A DNA stretch of 30,085 nt from Deltaproteobacteria bacterium (GCA_013152945.1 JAADFL010000090.1:1-30085); one strand, 5' to 3'; positions 1 through 9,188 are shown, counted from the first letter of the stretch. Translations and numbers: made by a program. Notes: generated from the sequence alone by a model not told the origin.

Positions 1-300
1 GCCCTCTCGATGTCGTATCGCGGCACGCTGAAGAAGGTGGGCCCGCCCTTTGACGAGCCGAGTGACAAGTGTATCGGGTGTGGTGCATGCGTATTCGTGT
101 GCCCGACTGACTGCATAGGACTGACCCAGATGGTGGAGAAGCGAAGGATCGAACGATGGGGCACTGAAATGGATATGGCCAGGTGCAAATCGTGTGGCAC
201 CTTGTTCGCTCCGAAACAACAGCTCGATGCATTCAGAAAACTTGTAAACCTGCCTGATAATTTCTATGACTACTGTCCATCCTGCCGGCCGATGGGGTGA
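1..300 (+). CDS. Fe-S electron-transfer subunit (HoxU-like C-terminal part), 5' truncated by window edge
   Basis: The reading frame is open from base 1, so the protein probably begins outside the window; the ATG at 10 is only the first internal Met. The visible part has a [4Fe-4S] motif CIGCGACVFVCP at about residues 21-32 of the ATG-10 product. After it come a CKSC pair and a CPSC pair about 30 residues apart, able to hold a second cluster or a zinc ion. A C-terminal tail of this form (RCxxCG, FAP, QL, then CPxCR) is familiar from iron-sulfur subunits of NAD(P)-linked NiFe hydrogenases and related formate dehydrogenase or Nuo-like complexes, where they pass electrons between the hydrogenase and flavin modules. 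The Fe-S role is seen in the sequence; the HoxU-like assignment is inference. The partner subunits would lie to the left of the window. Confidence 0.72.
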   Translation, partial: ALSMSYRGTLKKVGPPFDEPSDKCIGCGACVFVCPTDCIGLTQMVEKRRIERWGTEMDMARCKSCGTLFAPKQQLDAFRKLVNLPDNFYDYCPSCRPMG

Positions 301-714
301 TGCTTTTTGAACTTCGGTTGACTGGATAAACCGTACTGGTTCAATGGAAACATGACATTGCCGGATTTCGGCCCGGATATGCCTCTGGTTGTCGGTGAGG
401 GCATGGAAAGTCGTCCCCGGCGCAAAGCGCCTGCGACCGGTCGGGCTTGGCTTGTATGCCCTGTACGTATCGTCCTCTTGGTTCATTAGGCCGGCTTTTT
501 TGTTGTCTCATTTCTCCTTATTTCCCTTGCAGATCCTGGTTTCTCTCGTACATTTCTCCCGGCCATAGCCGGATCTTTCGTGCTCCTTACCATAGATTGT
601 TTTGAGTTCACAGCTTCCGGGGGAACCGGTACGATTCAGGGTCGTTTTTTAGAAGGCATTATCGGAACCATGTCCATGTTCCAAAATAACAAGTGGTATT
701 TTTTATCGGCACAT
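301..714. other. 414-base convergent intergenic region with one folded element
   Basis: This gap separates the ends of the Fe-S subunit gene (plus) and lpxC (minus). I see no coding frame with a ribosome binding site. A 7-base inverted repeat at 398-404 and 456-462 (AGGGCAT/ATGCCCT) encloses a GGCGC-AAA-GCGCC hairpin at 419-431 and a CGACCGGTCG palindrome at 433-442. I found no clear terminator with a U-run for either gene. The function of the folded element is unknown. Confidence 0.4.
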
Positions 715-1644
715 TCAGACCGATGTCGCTGGTGAAAGGTCTTGCCAGGTAACCGGATCAAAAGGCAGACTTTCCTGCTCTCTATCCTTGTCAGGTTCAA
801 GAATAGTCCAGGCCGATCGATCGGAAAGCAGCTTTCTTACCAGCCGATTGTTTATCTGATGCCCTGCCTTGTAAGCTTCGAAGCGTCCCACGGGTATGGC
901 TCCTATCAGAGCCAGGTCTCCCATGGCATCGGTTATCTTGTGCCTCACAAATTCGTCTTGGTACCGCAATCCATCGGGATTTATTACCCTGAACTTGTCG
1001 AGAACCACGGCATTTTCAAGGGAACCTCCCAATGCCAATCCATTTTTCTTCATGAGCTCGACATCTTTAAGAAAACCGAAAGTCCTTGCCCTTGATATTT
1101 CCTTGTGGAAGTCCATCTCCCCTGGAATAAAGGTAAAAGATTGCGTGCCGATGAGCGGATGATTGAATTCTATGGTATAGTTTACCTCGAATCTCCCGGA
1201 GGGCCTGATTAATGCCTTTTTTCCGTCTTCTCTGACTTTTACGGTCTTGTTTAACACCATAAAACGCTTAAAACCATCCTGTTTGACAATACCTGATGTC
1301 TTTAGAAGGAAGATGAATGGGGCAGCCGACCCGTCGAGTATGGGTATTTCAGGACCGTCGACTTCAACCAATAAATTATCGATTCCCATGGCGAAAATTG
1401 CAGCCATCAGGTGTTCCACGGTGCCGATTTTACAAGTGCCATTGCCCAGTGATGTGGCAAGCTTGGTATCCACTACGCTGGTAGGACAGGCCTTTATCGG
1501 CCGGCTGTTATAGATGTCAGTCCTTAAAAAACGTATTCCAGTGCTTGGTTCAGCAGGTTTTATACTCAAATGAACCAGTGCACCCGAGTGAAGTCCAAAC
1601 CCAGTGCAACGGACTGGACGTAATATTGTTCTTTGATAAAGCAT
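715..1644 (-). CDS. lpxC: UDP-3-O-acyl-N-acetylglucosamine deacetylase
   Basis: Zinc-dependent deacetylase for the committed step of lipid A synthesis, acting in the cytosol on UDP-3-O-acyl-GlcNAc. The product is 309 residues, against about 305 in E. coli. It begins MLYQRTILRP, matching the family N-terminus, and GFGLHSG follows. The zinc and catalytic residues are visible: the EHL motif with His78, HKITDAMGD with His235 and Asp239, and GHQINN with His262. The start at 1644 is preferred over an upstream in-frame ATG (1716): GGAG lies 6 bases before it, and a TTGACA promoter (1675-1704) sits inside the longer frame. The gene stands alone and is divergent from the small membrane protein at 1842. 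It establishes a lipopolysaccharide-type outer membrane. Confidence 0.95.
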   Translation of the reverse strand: MLYQRTILRPVRCTGFGLHSGALVHLSIKPAEPSTGIRFLRTDIYNSRPIKACPTSVVDTKLATSLGNGTCKIGTVEHLMAAIFAMGIDNLLVEVDGPEIPILDGSAAPFIFLLKTSGIVKQDGFKRFMVLNKTVKVREDGKKALIRPSGRFEVNYTIEFNHPLIGTQSFTFIPGEMDFHKEISRARTFGFLKDVELMKKNGLALGGSLENAVVLDKFRVINPDGLRYQDEFVRHKITDAMGDLALIGAIPVGRFEAYKAGHQINNRLVRKLLSDRSAWTILEPDKDREQESLPFDPVTWQDLSPATSV

Positions 1645-1674
1645 ACGCAACTCCAGCGTAAAAATATTGCATGG

Positions 1675-1704
1675 AGAATAGCGTTCACTGACGCGATATG
1701 TCAA
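1675..1704 (-). promoter_or_regulatory. Sigma70-type promoter of lpxC
   Basis: On the minus strand a perfect TTGACA (complement of 1699-1704) is followed after 18 bases by TATTCT (complement of 1675-1680, four of six matches). Transcription would begin near 1668, giving a leader of about 24 bases with the GGAG ribosome binding site. Confidence 0.5.
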
Positions 1705-1725
1705 CTTGTTTCGCAAAATTGGGAC

Positions 1726-1754
1726 TTTACTGTTTTGGGTACCGAAACGATATT
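1726..1754 (+). promoter_or_regulatory. Possible promoter of the small membrane protein gene
   Basis: TTTACT (1726-1731), a 17-base spacer and GATATT (1749-1754), each four of six to consensus, lie about 90 bases before the chosen start at 1842. It sits back to back with the lpxC promoter. The match is weak and rests on position as much as on sequence. Confidence 0.25.
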
Positions 1755-1841
1755 GTAGATTGACTAGGGGAGGTATGTTTTGGTAACCATTTCACGGTAC
1801 AAAGTCGGATGGTAAATGCCGGCAAAGGAGAATGGCAGGAA

Positions 1842-2243
1842 ATGGCTATCGGATATAAGCCGATAAAGGGAAACAAGAAATTCTCCTTTACAGGTTTGAT
1901 AATGGTGCTGATCCCGGTTGTGCTCGTGTATGGCGCAATCGTGTACGTCCCTGTTTGGTGGAATGACGTGTCGGTTGAAGAGGTATTGCACAAGTGGGCC
2001 AATACCGCGTACAGGCACAGGGATATCGAGACTATCAGCAAAGGTATCAAGGGAGACTTGTCCAGGCTGGGGATAGAGGTCGATCCGGACAAGCTGGTTA
2101 TCAGTTTCGAGCAACCTGACAAGGACTATATTTATATCGACTTGGAATATTCTGTTGAAAGTAAGCTGCCCCTGTTGGGCAGGACGGTTACGACACACTG
2201 GAAGCACCACGTGGAAAATGATCTTTCAAGGGTCGTCTGGTAG
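1842..2243 (+). CDS. Small single-pass membrane protein, unknown function
   Basis: Not recognised with certainty. The product is 133 residues. A short basic N-terminus (YKPIKGNKK) is followed by one hydrophobic segment at about residues 17-38 (GLIMVLIPVVLVYGAIVYVP) and a polar domain of about 95 residues with alternating strand-like segments. The layout (N-in anchor, one helix, small alpha/beta domain facing the periplasm) resembles small DUF4845-like membrane proteins, but I cannot confirm the family. An upstream in-frame ATG (1809) has no ribosome binding site. The ATG at 1842 has AAAGGAG at 1824-1830, 11 bases away, so it is preferred. The gene is monocistronic, divergent from lpxC, and followed by a GC-rich hairpin. 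Confidence 0.7.
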   Translation: MAIGYKPIKGNKKFSFTGLIMVLIPVVLVYGAIVYVPVWWNDVSVEEVLHKWANTAYRHRDIETISKGIKGDLSRLGIEVDPDKLVISFEQPDKDYIYIDLEYSVESKLPLLGRTVTTHWKHHVENDLSRVVW

Positions 2244-2262
2244 CTATTAATAAGTTTTGTTT

Positions 2263-2282
2263 CCCCTGGCCGGCCCCAGGGG
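2263..2282. terminator. GC-rich hairpin 19 bases after the small membrane protein gene
   Basis: CCCCTGG (2263-2269) and CCAGGGG (2276-2282) form a perfect 7-base-pair stem with a 6-base loop. No T-run follows on either strand, so it is not a canonical Rho-independent terminator. Its position 19 bases past the stop codon suggests a transcript-end or stability hairpin. Confidence 0.35.
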
Positions 2283-2486
2283 ACATCTGTGAATTGGCCG
2301 CTTATTCAGGTAATTACAAAATCGCCAATTGTTTCAAGGCCGGGCCGAGTCCCTGTTTCCATGGTTACCATCGAGTATAAATTCGTCTTACTCGCGATTG
2401 GCATTTTTTACTTGAAGCCAATTTAAATATACTCATCCAAGGCAAACATTTTTCGTATTCGAGTAACCCGGACACCATGACTGATT

Positions 2487-5400
2487 TTATGGCTTCACCA
2501 CCTGTAGGGCATAGACACCACCATGGTTAGAGTTGTACGAATCAACAACAATATAATATGTCTTGCCTTGCTGCACCGTGATTGTCATGCTTTCTTTCTG
2601 ACCCACATCCCCGCTGTCCGATCCTTTCTCACAACTGCCGGAAGGATCGGAGCAATCTGAAAATGAGTACAACACAAGATCCCATGAACTATCGGGAACC
2701 GCATTGATCCGGATTTGTTCGGTACTTTGCGCAGTATACGCATAGACATGGTCCGGGCCCGGAGCCGATTTGCATACGTTGTGATCCTTTGCAGCCGCCT
2801 TGGTATCTCCAATCTTGACATCACCGATACCGATAGGCTCTGCCGTGGAACAGTTTTCTTGAGTTTGGGCCTGGATATCCAATACTGTTGTTGCAAAGGT
2901 GCCGTATGAGCTTGAGCCATAACCATCAACTGCCAGAAATCCTTTCTCGCCGGAGTTGGCATTGATCCTCATGAACTCAATGCCCCCGGTGCCGGAAGAA
3001 TCAGCGCCTCCTATGCAGGAATTTTTAATATCGGAACAATCCTGGAAAATGTACAAGGAAAGGTCCCACGACGAAGGAACTGCTGCAGCAAGGTAGTCAC
3101 CGTCTTTAGGTACGGTCCATTCATAAAAGATGTCCGGGCCAGGGGCCCCGTCTTTCGAACAAGTTTGTCCGGCATCATCCCGGAAGTTTGTCGTGTTGCC
3201 TGTATACACCTTGCCGATATCCATCCGGATTGGGGAGGAACAGGTTTCGCCTTCCGGAGGATCTGTTATTTGCACGTCCATGGTAAAAGGGCCGGATGCG
3301 CCCCTGTAACCGTCCACCACTATGAGGAGCCTGGAATCTGTTTGAACTACGCCTTCGATGCTTTCGGCTCCATCCTTGTCGGACCAAAGTTGACACGTGT
3401 CGCCGGTGGAATCACCACAATCCGTGATTATATAGAGCCCCATGTCCCAGTTGGTTGTGGGCGTGGCGGTTACTTTTAATGTCTGGCCTCCATGCACTTC
3501 CACTTCGTAGACCAGGTCCGGACCGTTCATGTTGCCGAGTTCGTTGTATCCATCTGGTCGGCAGCCGCCCGTGTACCCGCCAAGCCAATCTGTAGTGGTC
3601 TTGCCGTTGTATTCATCACCCTTGCCGGTCGTGTCATCTTCTACATGGGTCCCGGAAAAGACCCTGGTCGCGCCTTGACACGAGACCTCGCATGCATCGC
3701 CGATCTGGTTTTCATTATCATCTCTCTGATCCGGGTTCGGCGTGTCGGGGCAGTTGTCATGGCAATCCACAATGCCATCCTGGTCCTTGTCCAGTCCTTC
3801 ATCGATATCTCCATCGCAATCGTTGTCAACATCGTCGCAGGTTTTTTCATCGCCCGCTTCATAGGTATCCGGGTATTGACAATCCCACCCTTCTGCTCCC
3901 TTACATACGGGTTCACCATGATTGGCGCAGACTCCCTTGTTAAGACATGTATTAGGCCCTGGGCTCAGGTTTTCATCCACCTGGCCGTCACAGTCATTGT
4001 CGAGACCGTCACAACTTTTTTCATCGCCTTCCTCGTAGGTTGGAGGGAAATTGCATACGGGATCGCCCTTGCTGTTGCATACCGCTGTTGCTTGGGCACA
4101 TACGCCCTTTGTTGATGGACAGACATCGTTTGTAGTCACAAGTCCTTCATCGACTTGTCCGTCGCAATCATTGTCGAGTCCATCACAACTCTTTTCATCA
4201 TCCTTTTCATAGGTACCCGGGTACGGGCATTTCCATCCATTGTCGCAAACAGGTTGTGTGCCGCTACAAACCCCGTCGGCCAGGCATTCAGGGGGCTGGT
4301 CACTCAAGTGGTTATCCACTGTTCCGTCACAGTCGTTGTCTTTGCCGTCGCAGATTTCATCGACTGGTTCCTGGCCGCTGCAAGGGCCCCATACACCGGA
4401 TTTGCAAACCTGTTTGCCTTTGGTGCACATTCCCACGTCTGAACTGCACGGCCGTTCTTCTCCTTCCTTGCATGCATCACAGCCGGGGATGTCTTCATCG
4501 ACTGTTCCGTCGCAATCGTTGTCGAGTCCGTCACAGGTTTTTTCCTTACCTGCCTCGTAATTTGAAGGATAGTCACATTGCCATCCGGCCGAGCCCTTAC
4601 ATATCACTTTCACTCCCTCACACACGCCTTTTTGCATACACGGGTTGGGAGGAGTCTCGAGGTCTTCGTCGATTTGCCCATTACAGTTGTTATCTTTACC
4701 GTCGCATTTTTCGTCCTTCGGGCCTATGCCGTCACAAGGCCCCCAAGAACCGTTTTGACAATATTGGTATCCCTTTTCACATTCGCCTTCATCGGTTCCA
4801 CACGGCTGTTTTTGTCCGGCCGTGCAGGTGCAATCCGTGAGATTTTCGTCTGTCTTTCCGTCGCAATCATTGTCGAGTCCGTCACATGTACGTTCATCAC
4901 CGGCTTCGTAAGTCGAAGGGTAATTGCATTGCCACATCCCATTGATGCAATCTGCGGAAGAGTTTCTGCACACACCGAGGTTTAAGCACGTGCCCGGTGG
5001 AGCGGTCAAATCCTCGTCCGTCTTTCCGTCGCAATCATTGTCGAGTCCATCACATATTTCATCGGCTGCGGGGTTGGCTTGAGGATGCTGGTCGTCACAG
5101 TCCATTCCAAGGCAATCCGGGCCGACTCCATAGCTGTCACTGTCCATGTCGATACAACCGCCGGTGCCTGTGTCTGTGCCGGTATCCGTTCGGGTGCCTG
5201 TGTCAGTATCAGTGTCGGTGTCGGTGTCGACATCCGTGTCCGCGTCACTATGGCCTACACATACATGGTCTCTGCACCACTGGTCGCCCGGGCAATCACT
5301 GCTGTCATTGCAGAAATGAGTATTGTCATCACCCACACATACGCTGTTTTCGCACCACTGTGTTCCTGGGCAATCATCGTCGTTGAAGCAGGTTATCACT

Positions 5401-5526
5401 TCTTCGCCCTGTCCCCGAGGGGGCATTCGATGTGCAGGAAAAAGTCGAAATGGACATAAATGCAACAACCATAATGGGCTGGATGGTGTTGTTGAACATA
5501 ATATTGGTTGTTATTTTCCTTTTCAT
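2487..5526 (-). CDS. MopE-repeat lipoprotein with three C-terminal beta-domains, frameshifted near its N-terminus
   Basis: The main frame (2487-5468) lacks a usable signal peptide. In another frame, an ATG at 5526 with GGGGAG 8 bases upstream encodes a lipoprotein signal peptide, MKRKITTNIMF...STFSC, with Cys31 as the likely lipid site; that frame stops at 5374. The two join if one base is removed in the C5/G4 runs at 5413-5423, giving SNAPSGQGEEVITC. Domains in order: two Cys-rich DCPG-Q-WC modules; an Asp/Thr-rich linker; eight CDGxDNDCDGxxDExL repeats of the MopE metal-binding type; a thrombospondin-type-3-like calcium motif (DKDQDG...DNCPDTPNPDQ); and three related beta-sandwich domains of about 110 residues like pre-peptidase C-terminal domains. 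It is probably a surface protein binding calcium or another metal. It lies 121 bases downstream of the kinase-like gene. Confidence 0.8.
3760..5096 (-). repeat. Eight-copy MopE-type CDGxDNDCDG repeat region
   Basis: Within the lipoprotein gene the motif CDGLDNDCDG or a close variant occurs eight times, followed each time by a (K/Q/T)(T/V/I)DExL segment. Six of the seven intervals hold a Cys-rich spacer of about 40-55 residues; some carry PxTCLNxGVC, others GEERPC or GQKQPC. Variants include CDGKDNNCNG and the last copy CDDVDNDCDG. The DNA copies are strongly similar (GTCGCAATCATTGTCGAGTC on the plus strand recurs), so this stretch is prone to recombination and misassembly. Confidence 0.75.
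5160..5246 (-). repeat. Low-complexity Asp/Thr/Gly linker repeat
   Basis: This encodes about 29 residues, nearly all Asp, Thr or Gly (DTDTDTDTDTGTRTDTG). It links the N-terminal Cys-rich modules to the MopE repeats. The DNA is an imperfect GTGTC/GTATC-type hexamer repeat. A similar linker occurs in the phosphatase-like lipoprotein at 26669-26724. Confidence 0.7.
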
Positions 5527-5647
5527 ATTGAATCTCCCCGGCAAAGCACCTTTTCGGAACTTTGTTTTTCGAAATTACGTGTACCAACACAGGGACGATT
5601 AATCAAGGACTGAAATGCGGTTTGGATTCTGATGAAAAAGACAAGGA

Positions 5648-7299
5648 TCAGTAGTTGAAAGTGCTTCCCCCAATGAATTCCCGTAGTATCGAATTATGTG
5701 GAACATCATCCCTGAAGATTGGAACGAACAGCCTGAAAAACTGGAGCAGCCTGTACGCCTCGGGATATCCTGGATCGTCCCTGGGCACTTCGAGAAGGAA
5801 CCTCTGGGCAAAAATCATCAGCACCGCCGGTTCGTAGACCAGGGCTGAGTTGAACATGATGTCGGCTGTTTCCATGGGTACACGTATTTCCGTTCACCTG
5901 CCTGGACCGAGGGCCACATAGACAGAGTTCTGGCCGCCGAGTACCCCCGAAACAGCCTATCTCTCACGATTCTTCTGACCAGCCTGGAGTCGGAGGTAAA
6001 TATCCTGTTGTGGTCGTCAATACAGAGTTGGGTCAATGCGGAAATATAGATCTTATATTTCGAAGTGTCTGGTACCGACTCGGAGATTCGTGGATTGAGC
6101 CCGTGAATTCCCTCGATCAAGAGTACCTGATCTTTATCCAACCTTGCAGTGTTCCATTTTCCTTTTGGCTTCCTTTTGCCTGTGGGAAAATCGAAAACCG
6201 GCACCATGACCTCCTTGCCGTTCAGCAAGTCCAGTAGGTGCTGGTTGAACAGGTCGAGGTCCAATGCCTCTACAGCCTCGAAATCATAGCTGCCGTCCGG
6301 GTGTCTCGGTGTCTTGTCTCTGTCGACATAATAATTGTCCATGGAAAGGGATACGGGCTTTATTCCATTTACACGAAGTTGAACAGCCAATCTCTTCGTT
6401 GTAGTAGTCTTTCCTGATGAAGACGGCCCCGAGATGAGGATCAACCTGATTCGTTCGCATTCCTTGGCGATCTGGTCCGCGATATAAGTGATTTTCTTTT
6501 CGTGGAATCCCTCGGCTACCCTGATTATTTCCTTTATCGATCCATCCAGGCACCTTTGGTTGAGGTCACCGACGTTTGTAACCCCCAGCATCTCGTTCCA
6601 TTCTCTTGTTTCCCTGTATGCTTTGAAAAGGAGGGGTTGGCCGTTGATCTTTCGGGGCCTGCCCGAGCCTGAACGCGGAAACCGCAGCACCAGGCCCGGA
6701 GGATATGGAACAAGTTCAAAGTCATGTATCTTCGATGTGCTGTTTAGGACCGGCCCGTGTGCGATATCCCGGAATAGGCCCATACTGACAAGGTCCACTG
6801 TGCTGGATTTCCACGTGGAGAGTAATCTTACCTTGTCATGGTACCCCATCCTGGTAAAAATCTCCTCGGCCTCGGATACATCGTACGTTTGCCTTGATAT
6901 CTTGCGGCCTTCAGCCACGATGTTTTTCATGCGTTTGACAAGTTCCCTGATGATTTGGTCGGATAATTTCAAAGGACCATGAAAGTCGAAGTAGTACCCG
7001 TTGCCCAGTGATTGCCCTATAACTATTCTTGATTCAGGATAAAGGCTGGCGGCAGCTTCGTATAACAGAAGACTGGTGCTGCGAAACAAGATCGACTCTC
7101 CCTGCCTGTCCAGGTAAGTTACAGGTTTTATTTCAGCATTGCTGAAAAGGGGGAAGTCCAATCCCACGAGTCTGTTGTTGACCAAGGCCCCGAGGACAGG
7201 CGCTTCGTCCAGAGTCTCGGGTACCACTGCAGCTACGGGCGTGCCCTCAGGAATCTCTCTTTCCTTGTTTAGAACCGTGATTTTCAAATCTCTGGGCAT
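5648..7299 (-). CDS. TGS-domain uridine kinase-like (phosphoribulokinase/uridine kinase family) protein, frameshifted
   Basis: Domains in order: an N-terminal TGS-like region (KITVLNKEREIPEG); a threonyl-tRNA-synthetase second-additional-domain-like region (IGQSLGNGYYFDF, about residues 93-165); then a uridine kinase/phosphoribulokinase P-loop domain. GPSSSGKT lies at about 291-298, and MDNYYVDRDKTPRHPDGSYDFE and LLIEGIHGLNP follow. The architecture matches bacterial nucleoside kinase-like proteins of about 550 residues. The first frame (5818-7299) runs into aberrant residues after YVYPW (residue 476). The normal ending, ETADIMFNSALVYEPAVL...ILREFIGGSTFNY, lies in another frame (5648-5875). 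One extra G near 5871-5876 would restore a protein of about 550 residues. The start at 7299 has AGGAG 10 bases upstream; an ATG at 7350 does not. The biological substrate is unknown. Confidence 0.85.
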
Positions 7300-7353
7300 G
7301 ATATCTAATCTCCTGTTGAGTCGCATGTTGAACCGTTTATTGTTTTCCAAGAA

Positions 7354-7382
7354 ATACTAGCACGGCCCGGACTTGGTGTCAC
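7354..7382 (-). promoter_or_regulatory. Sigma70-type promoter of the TGS/uridine-kinase-like gene
   Basis: On the minus strand GTGACA (complement of 7377-7382, five of six) and TAGTAT (complement of 7354-7359, four of six) are separated by 17 bases. Transcription would start near 7347, about 48 bases before the chosen start codon. Confidence 0.45.
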
Positions 7383-7538
7383 CCGTATGGTTATTTACCA
7401 TTGAGGACAATAGGTTAGCTGCCTCCGTCCCTGCCTGCCCGTCCCTGCCTGCGTTTCTGCCTTTCGGGTCGGACACACAGGGTTGCCTGTACAGTGGTTT
7501 CGGCCGTGTTCTCCAACAACACTATGTATCGACAGTTC

Positions 7539-7566
7539 TTGACACCTGCCGACATTGCCGGTTAAT
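7539..7566 (+). promoter_or_regulatory. Sigma70-type promoter of the Ig-like lipoprotein/DUF547 operon
   Basis: A perfect TTGACA (7539-7544), a 16-base spacer and GTTAAT (7561-7566, four of six) lie directly before the GGAGG ribosome binding site of the gene at 7590. The leader would be short, about 15-20 bases. Confidence 0.45.
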
Positions 7567-7589
7567 TTGGGCATTATCTGGAGGACAAA

Positions 7590-8360
7590 ATGCGCCGATG
7601 CCTGTTCAACTTGTACAAGGTAAGCCTGATCATGACGATAATCATAGGACCAGGTTGTGGCTCGGACGATTGGAACGACGATACCGGACCAACTGTTGTC
7701 CGGACCGAGCCCGAGGAAGGCGCTACCGGTGTCAGGCTTACTGCGCCGGTGAAAATAACTTTCGATGAAGAATTGAGCAGCAATACATTGACTCCCAAGG
7801 TCATATTGATGGCCGGCTCTACACCAGGCTCAATCTCCTATGATGCTGCTTATTCGGTCTTGACGATTTTTCCGCCTGATCCGCCCTTGGATCCGGGAAC
7901 AAAAGTAGACCTGGTCATCAAGTCCTCGATTACCGATGTTCATGGTCATAAGTTGGTAGTAAGAAACAAAAACGGCGTCTACGTCCCCGGAGACTTCCAC
8001 CTTGACTATACATTGACATCAGATGTGGAACCGCCCGTGCTGTTATCGACCTCGCCGAAAGAGGGAAGCCGGGACATAGCGCTTACAACTCCGTTTGAAG
8101 CCGTGTTTTCAGAAGACCTGGACCCGGCATCTCTGGGCAAAGGAGCGATCGGAGCGGTATCGGGCGACAAGCCGGTGCCTACAATCCTTCAGTATTTCGG
8201 TTCGACAGATGAGCAGGAAGCCGGGGTAGATCTGTTCCCTATCGATGCCTGGCCTGCAAAGGCAGACATCAAGGTTACTATTTCCGGCAATGTTTCGGAT
8301 ACGGCAGGTAACAAGATGGGCAAAGATCAAGTAATCGTGTTTTCAACCGCAGGTGATTGA
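7590..8360 (+). CDS. Probable lipoprotein with two bacterial Ig-like (Big_5/SbsA-type) domains
   Basis: The product is 256 residues. A short basic N-terminus and hydrophobic stretch (SLIMTIIIGPGC) end at Cys23, a plausible though atypical lipobox. Two tandem domains of about 110 residues follow. Each starts with a Pro/Thr phrase (PTVVRTEPEEGATGVRLTAPVKITFDEEL and PPVLLSTSPKEGSRDIALT) and ends with an Asn/Asp-rich edge (TDVHGHKL; SDTAGNKM). This is the typical Big_5 'S.P.dGa..v......i.F...l' pattern of surface and adhesive proteins. GGAGG lies 5 bases before the ATG. The gene is probably co-transcribed with the DUF547 gene 36 bases downstream. The partner or ligand is unknown. Confidence 0.82.
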   Translation: MRRCLFNLYKVSLIMTIIIGPGCGSDDWNDDTGPTVVRTEPEEGATGVRLTAPVKITFDEELSSNTLTPKVILMAGSTPGSISYDAAYSVLTIFPPDPPLDPGTKVDLVIKSSITDVHGHKLVVRNKNGVYVPGDFHLDYTLTSDVEPPVLLSTSPKEGSRDIALTTPFEAVFSEDLDPASLGKGAIGAVSGDKPVPTILQYFGSTDEQEAGVDLFPIDAWPAKADIKVTISGNVSDTAGNKMGKDQVIVFSTAGD

Positions 8361-8396
8361 AATTATGGAGATGCGAAACATTTGGGAGGTTTGAGG

Positions 8397-9188
8397 ATGA
8401 AAAAAACTTTCCCCGGAAAGATTCTGATGTTATTCGTGTTGGGCGCTTTTCTGGCTCCTGTTACAAAGGCCCAGGTACAAGGCGAAGGGGAGGGCGAGGC
8501 ATGGGAGCCGAAGTTTTTCAGCCACCAGCTTTGGGACAATGTGCTGAAGAAACATGTCAAGGACGGTAAAGTGGACTATAAGGCAATAGCCAAGGATATA
8601 GACTTTCAAAAGTACATGCATAACCTTGCCCATGCCGATCCGAACCGCTATTGGGACAAGAAGGACCAGCTTGCATTCTGGATAAACGCTTACAATGCTT
8701 GCGTGGTGAAGCTGGTCATCGAAAACGGTTTCCCTTCAAGTATACGAACCGTAAAGGGTTTCGAAGATGAGCTGCGATGTAAGGTCGAAAGGGTGAAACT
8801 CACCTTGAACCAGATAAAGGACGGAATATTGAGAAAGGACCGGTACCTAAAAAAGGAGCCTCGCTCTCTGCTCATGCTGTCCAATGGTACAAAGAGCGGA
8901 CCCAAGCTTTGCAGCGAGGCTTTTACGGATGATAATATAGCCCGCCTGCTACAGGAAAAAAGCGAGGCTTTCCTGGCCGACAAGTCCAAGAACAAGTTCG
9001 ATAATCGTAAAAAGAAGGCTTACTTGTCCATGCTTTTCAAATGGTACGACAAGGATTTGGCGGTCAAGTACGGCTCGTTGAAGAATTTCCTGAAAAAATA
9101 TGCCCCCAGAAAATACAGGAAGATGCTTTCCGGTGACTATAAAATAGAATATATGGATTTCGACTGGTCCTTGAATTCGATGGATTGA
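8397..9188 (+). CDS. Exported DUF547 family protein
   Basis: The product is 263 residues. A Sec signal peptide (MKKTFPGKILMLFVLGAFLAPVTKA) is followed by an acidic, Gly/Glu-rich segment and a DUF547 domain. The domain is recognised by VDYKAIAKD, QLAFWINAYNACVVKLVI (about residues 92-109), the RCKVERVKLTLNQIKDGILR stretch and PRSLLMLSNGTKSGPKL. DUF547 proteins are widespread exported proteins of unknown role; a Cys-His-type catalytic site has been suggested for the fold, which I cannot confirm here. The start at 8397 has GGGAGG 7 bases upstream; a TTG at 8382 would overlap that site. The C-terminal 60 residues are very Lys-rich. It probably forms an operon with the preceding Ig-like lipoprotein. 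Confidence 0.88.
   Translation: MKKTFPGKILMLFVLGAFLAPVTKAQVQGEGEGEAWEPKFFSHQLWDNVLKKHVKDGKVDYKAIAKDIDFQKYMHNLAHADPNRYWDKKDQLAFWINAYNACVVKLVIENGFPSSIRTVKGFEDELRCKVERVKLTLNQIKDGILRKDRYLKKEPRSLLMLSNGTKSGPKLCSEAFTDDNIARLLQEKSEAFLADKSKNKFDNRKKKAYLSMLFKWYDKDLAVKYGSLKNFLKKYAPRKYRKMLSGDYKIEYMDFDWSLNSMD

Noticed and set aside
398-462. c-di-GMP-I riboswitch
   Set aside because: Only the GCGCAAAGC core is similar. The GAAA tetraloop stem and receptor are absent, and no gene follows in sense.
3492-4115. 207-residue open frame antisense to the MopE lipoprotein gene
   Set aside because: It is a by-product of the repeated GTCGCAATCATTGTCGAG-like DNA, which keeps several antisense frames open. There is no ribosome binding site, and the hydrophobic look comes from complementing Asp/Asn codons.
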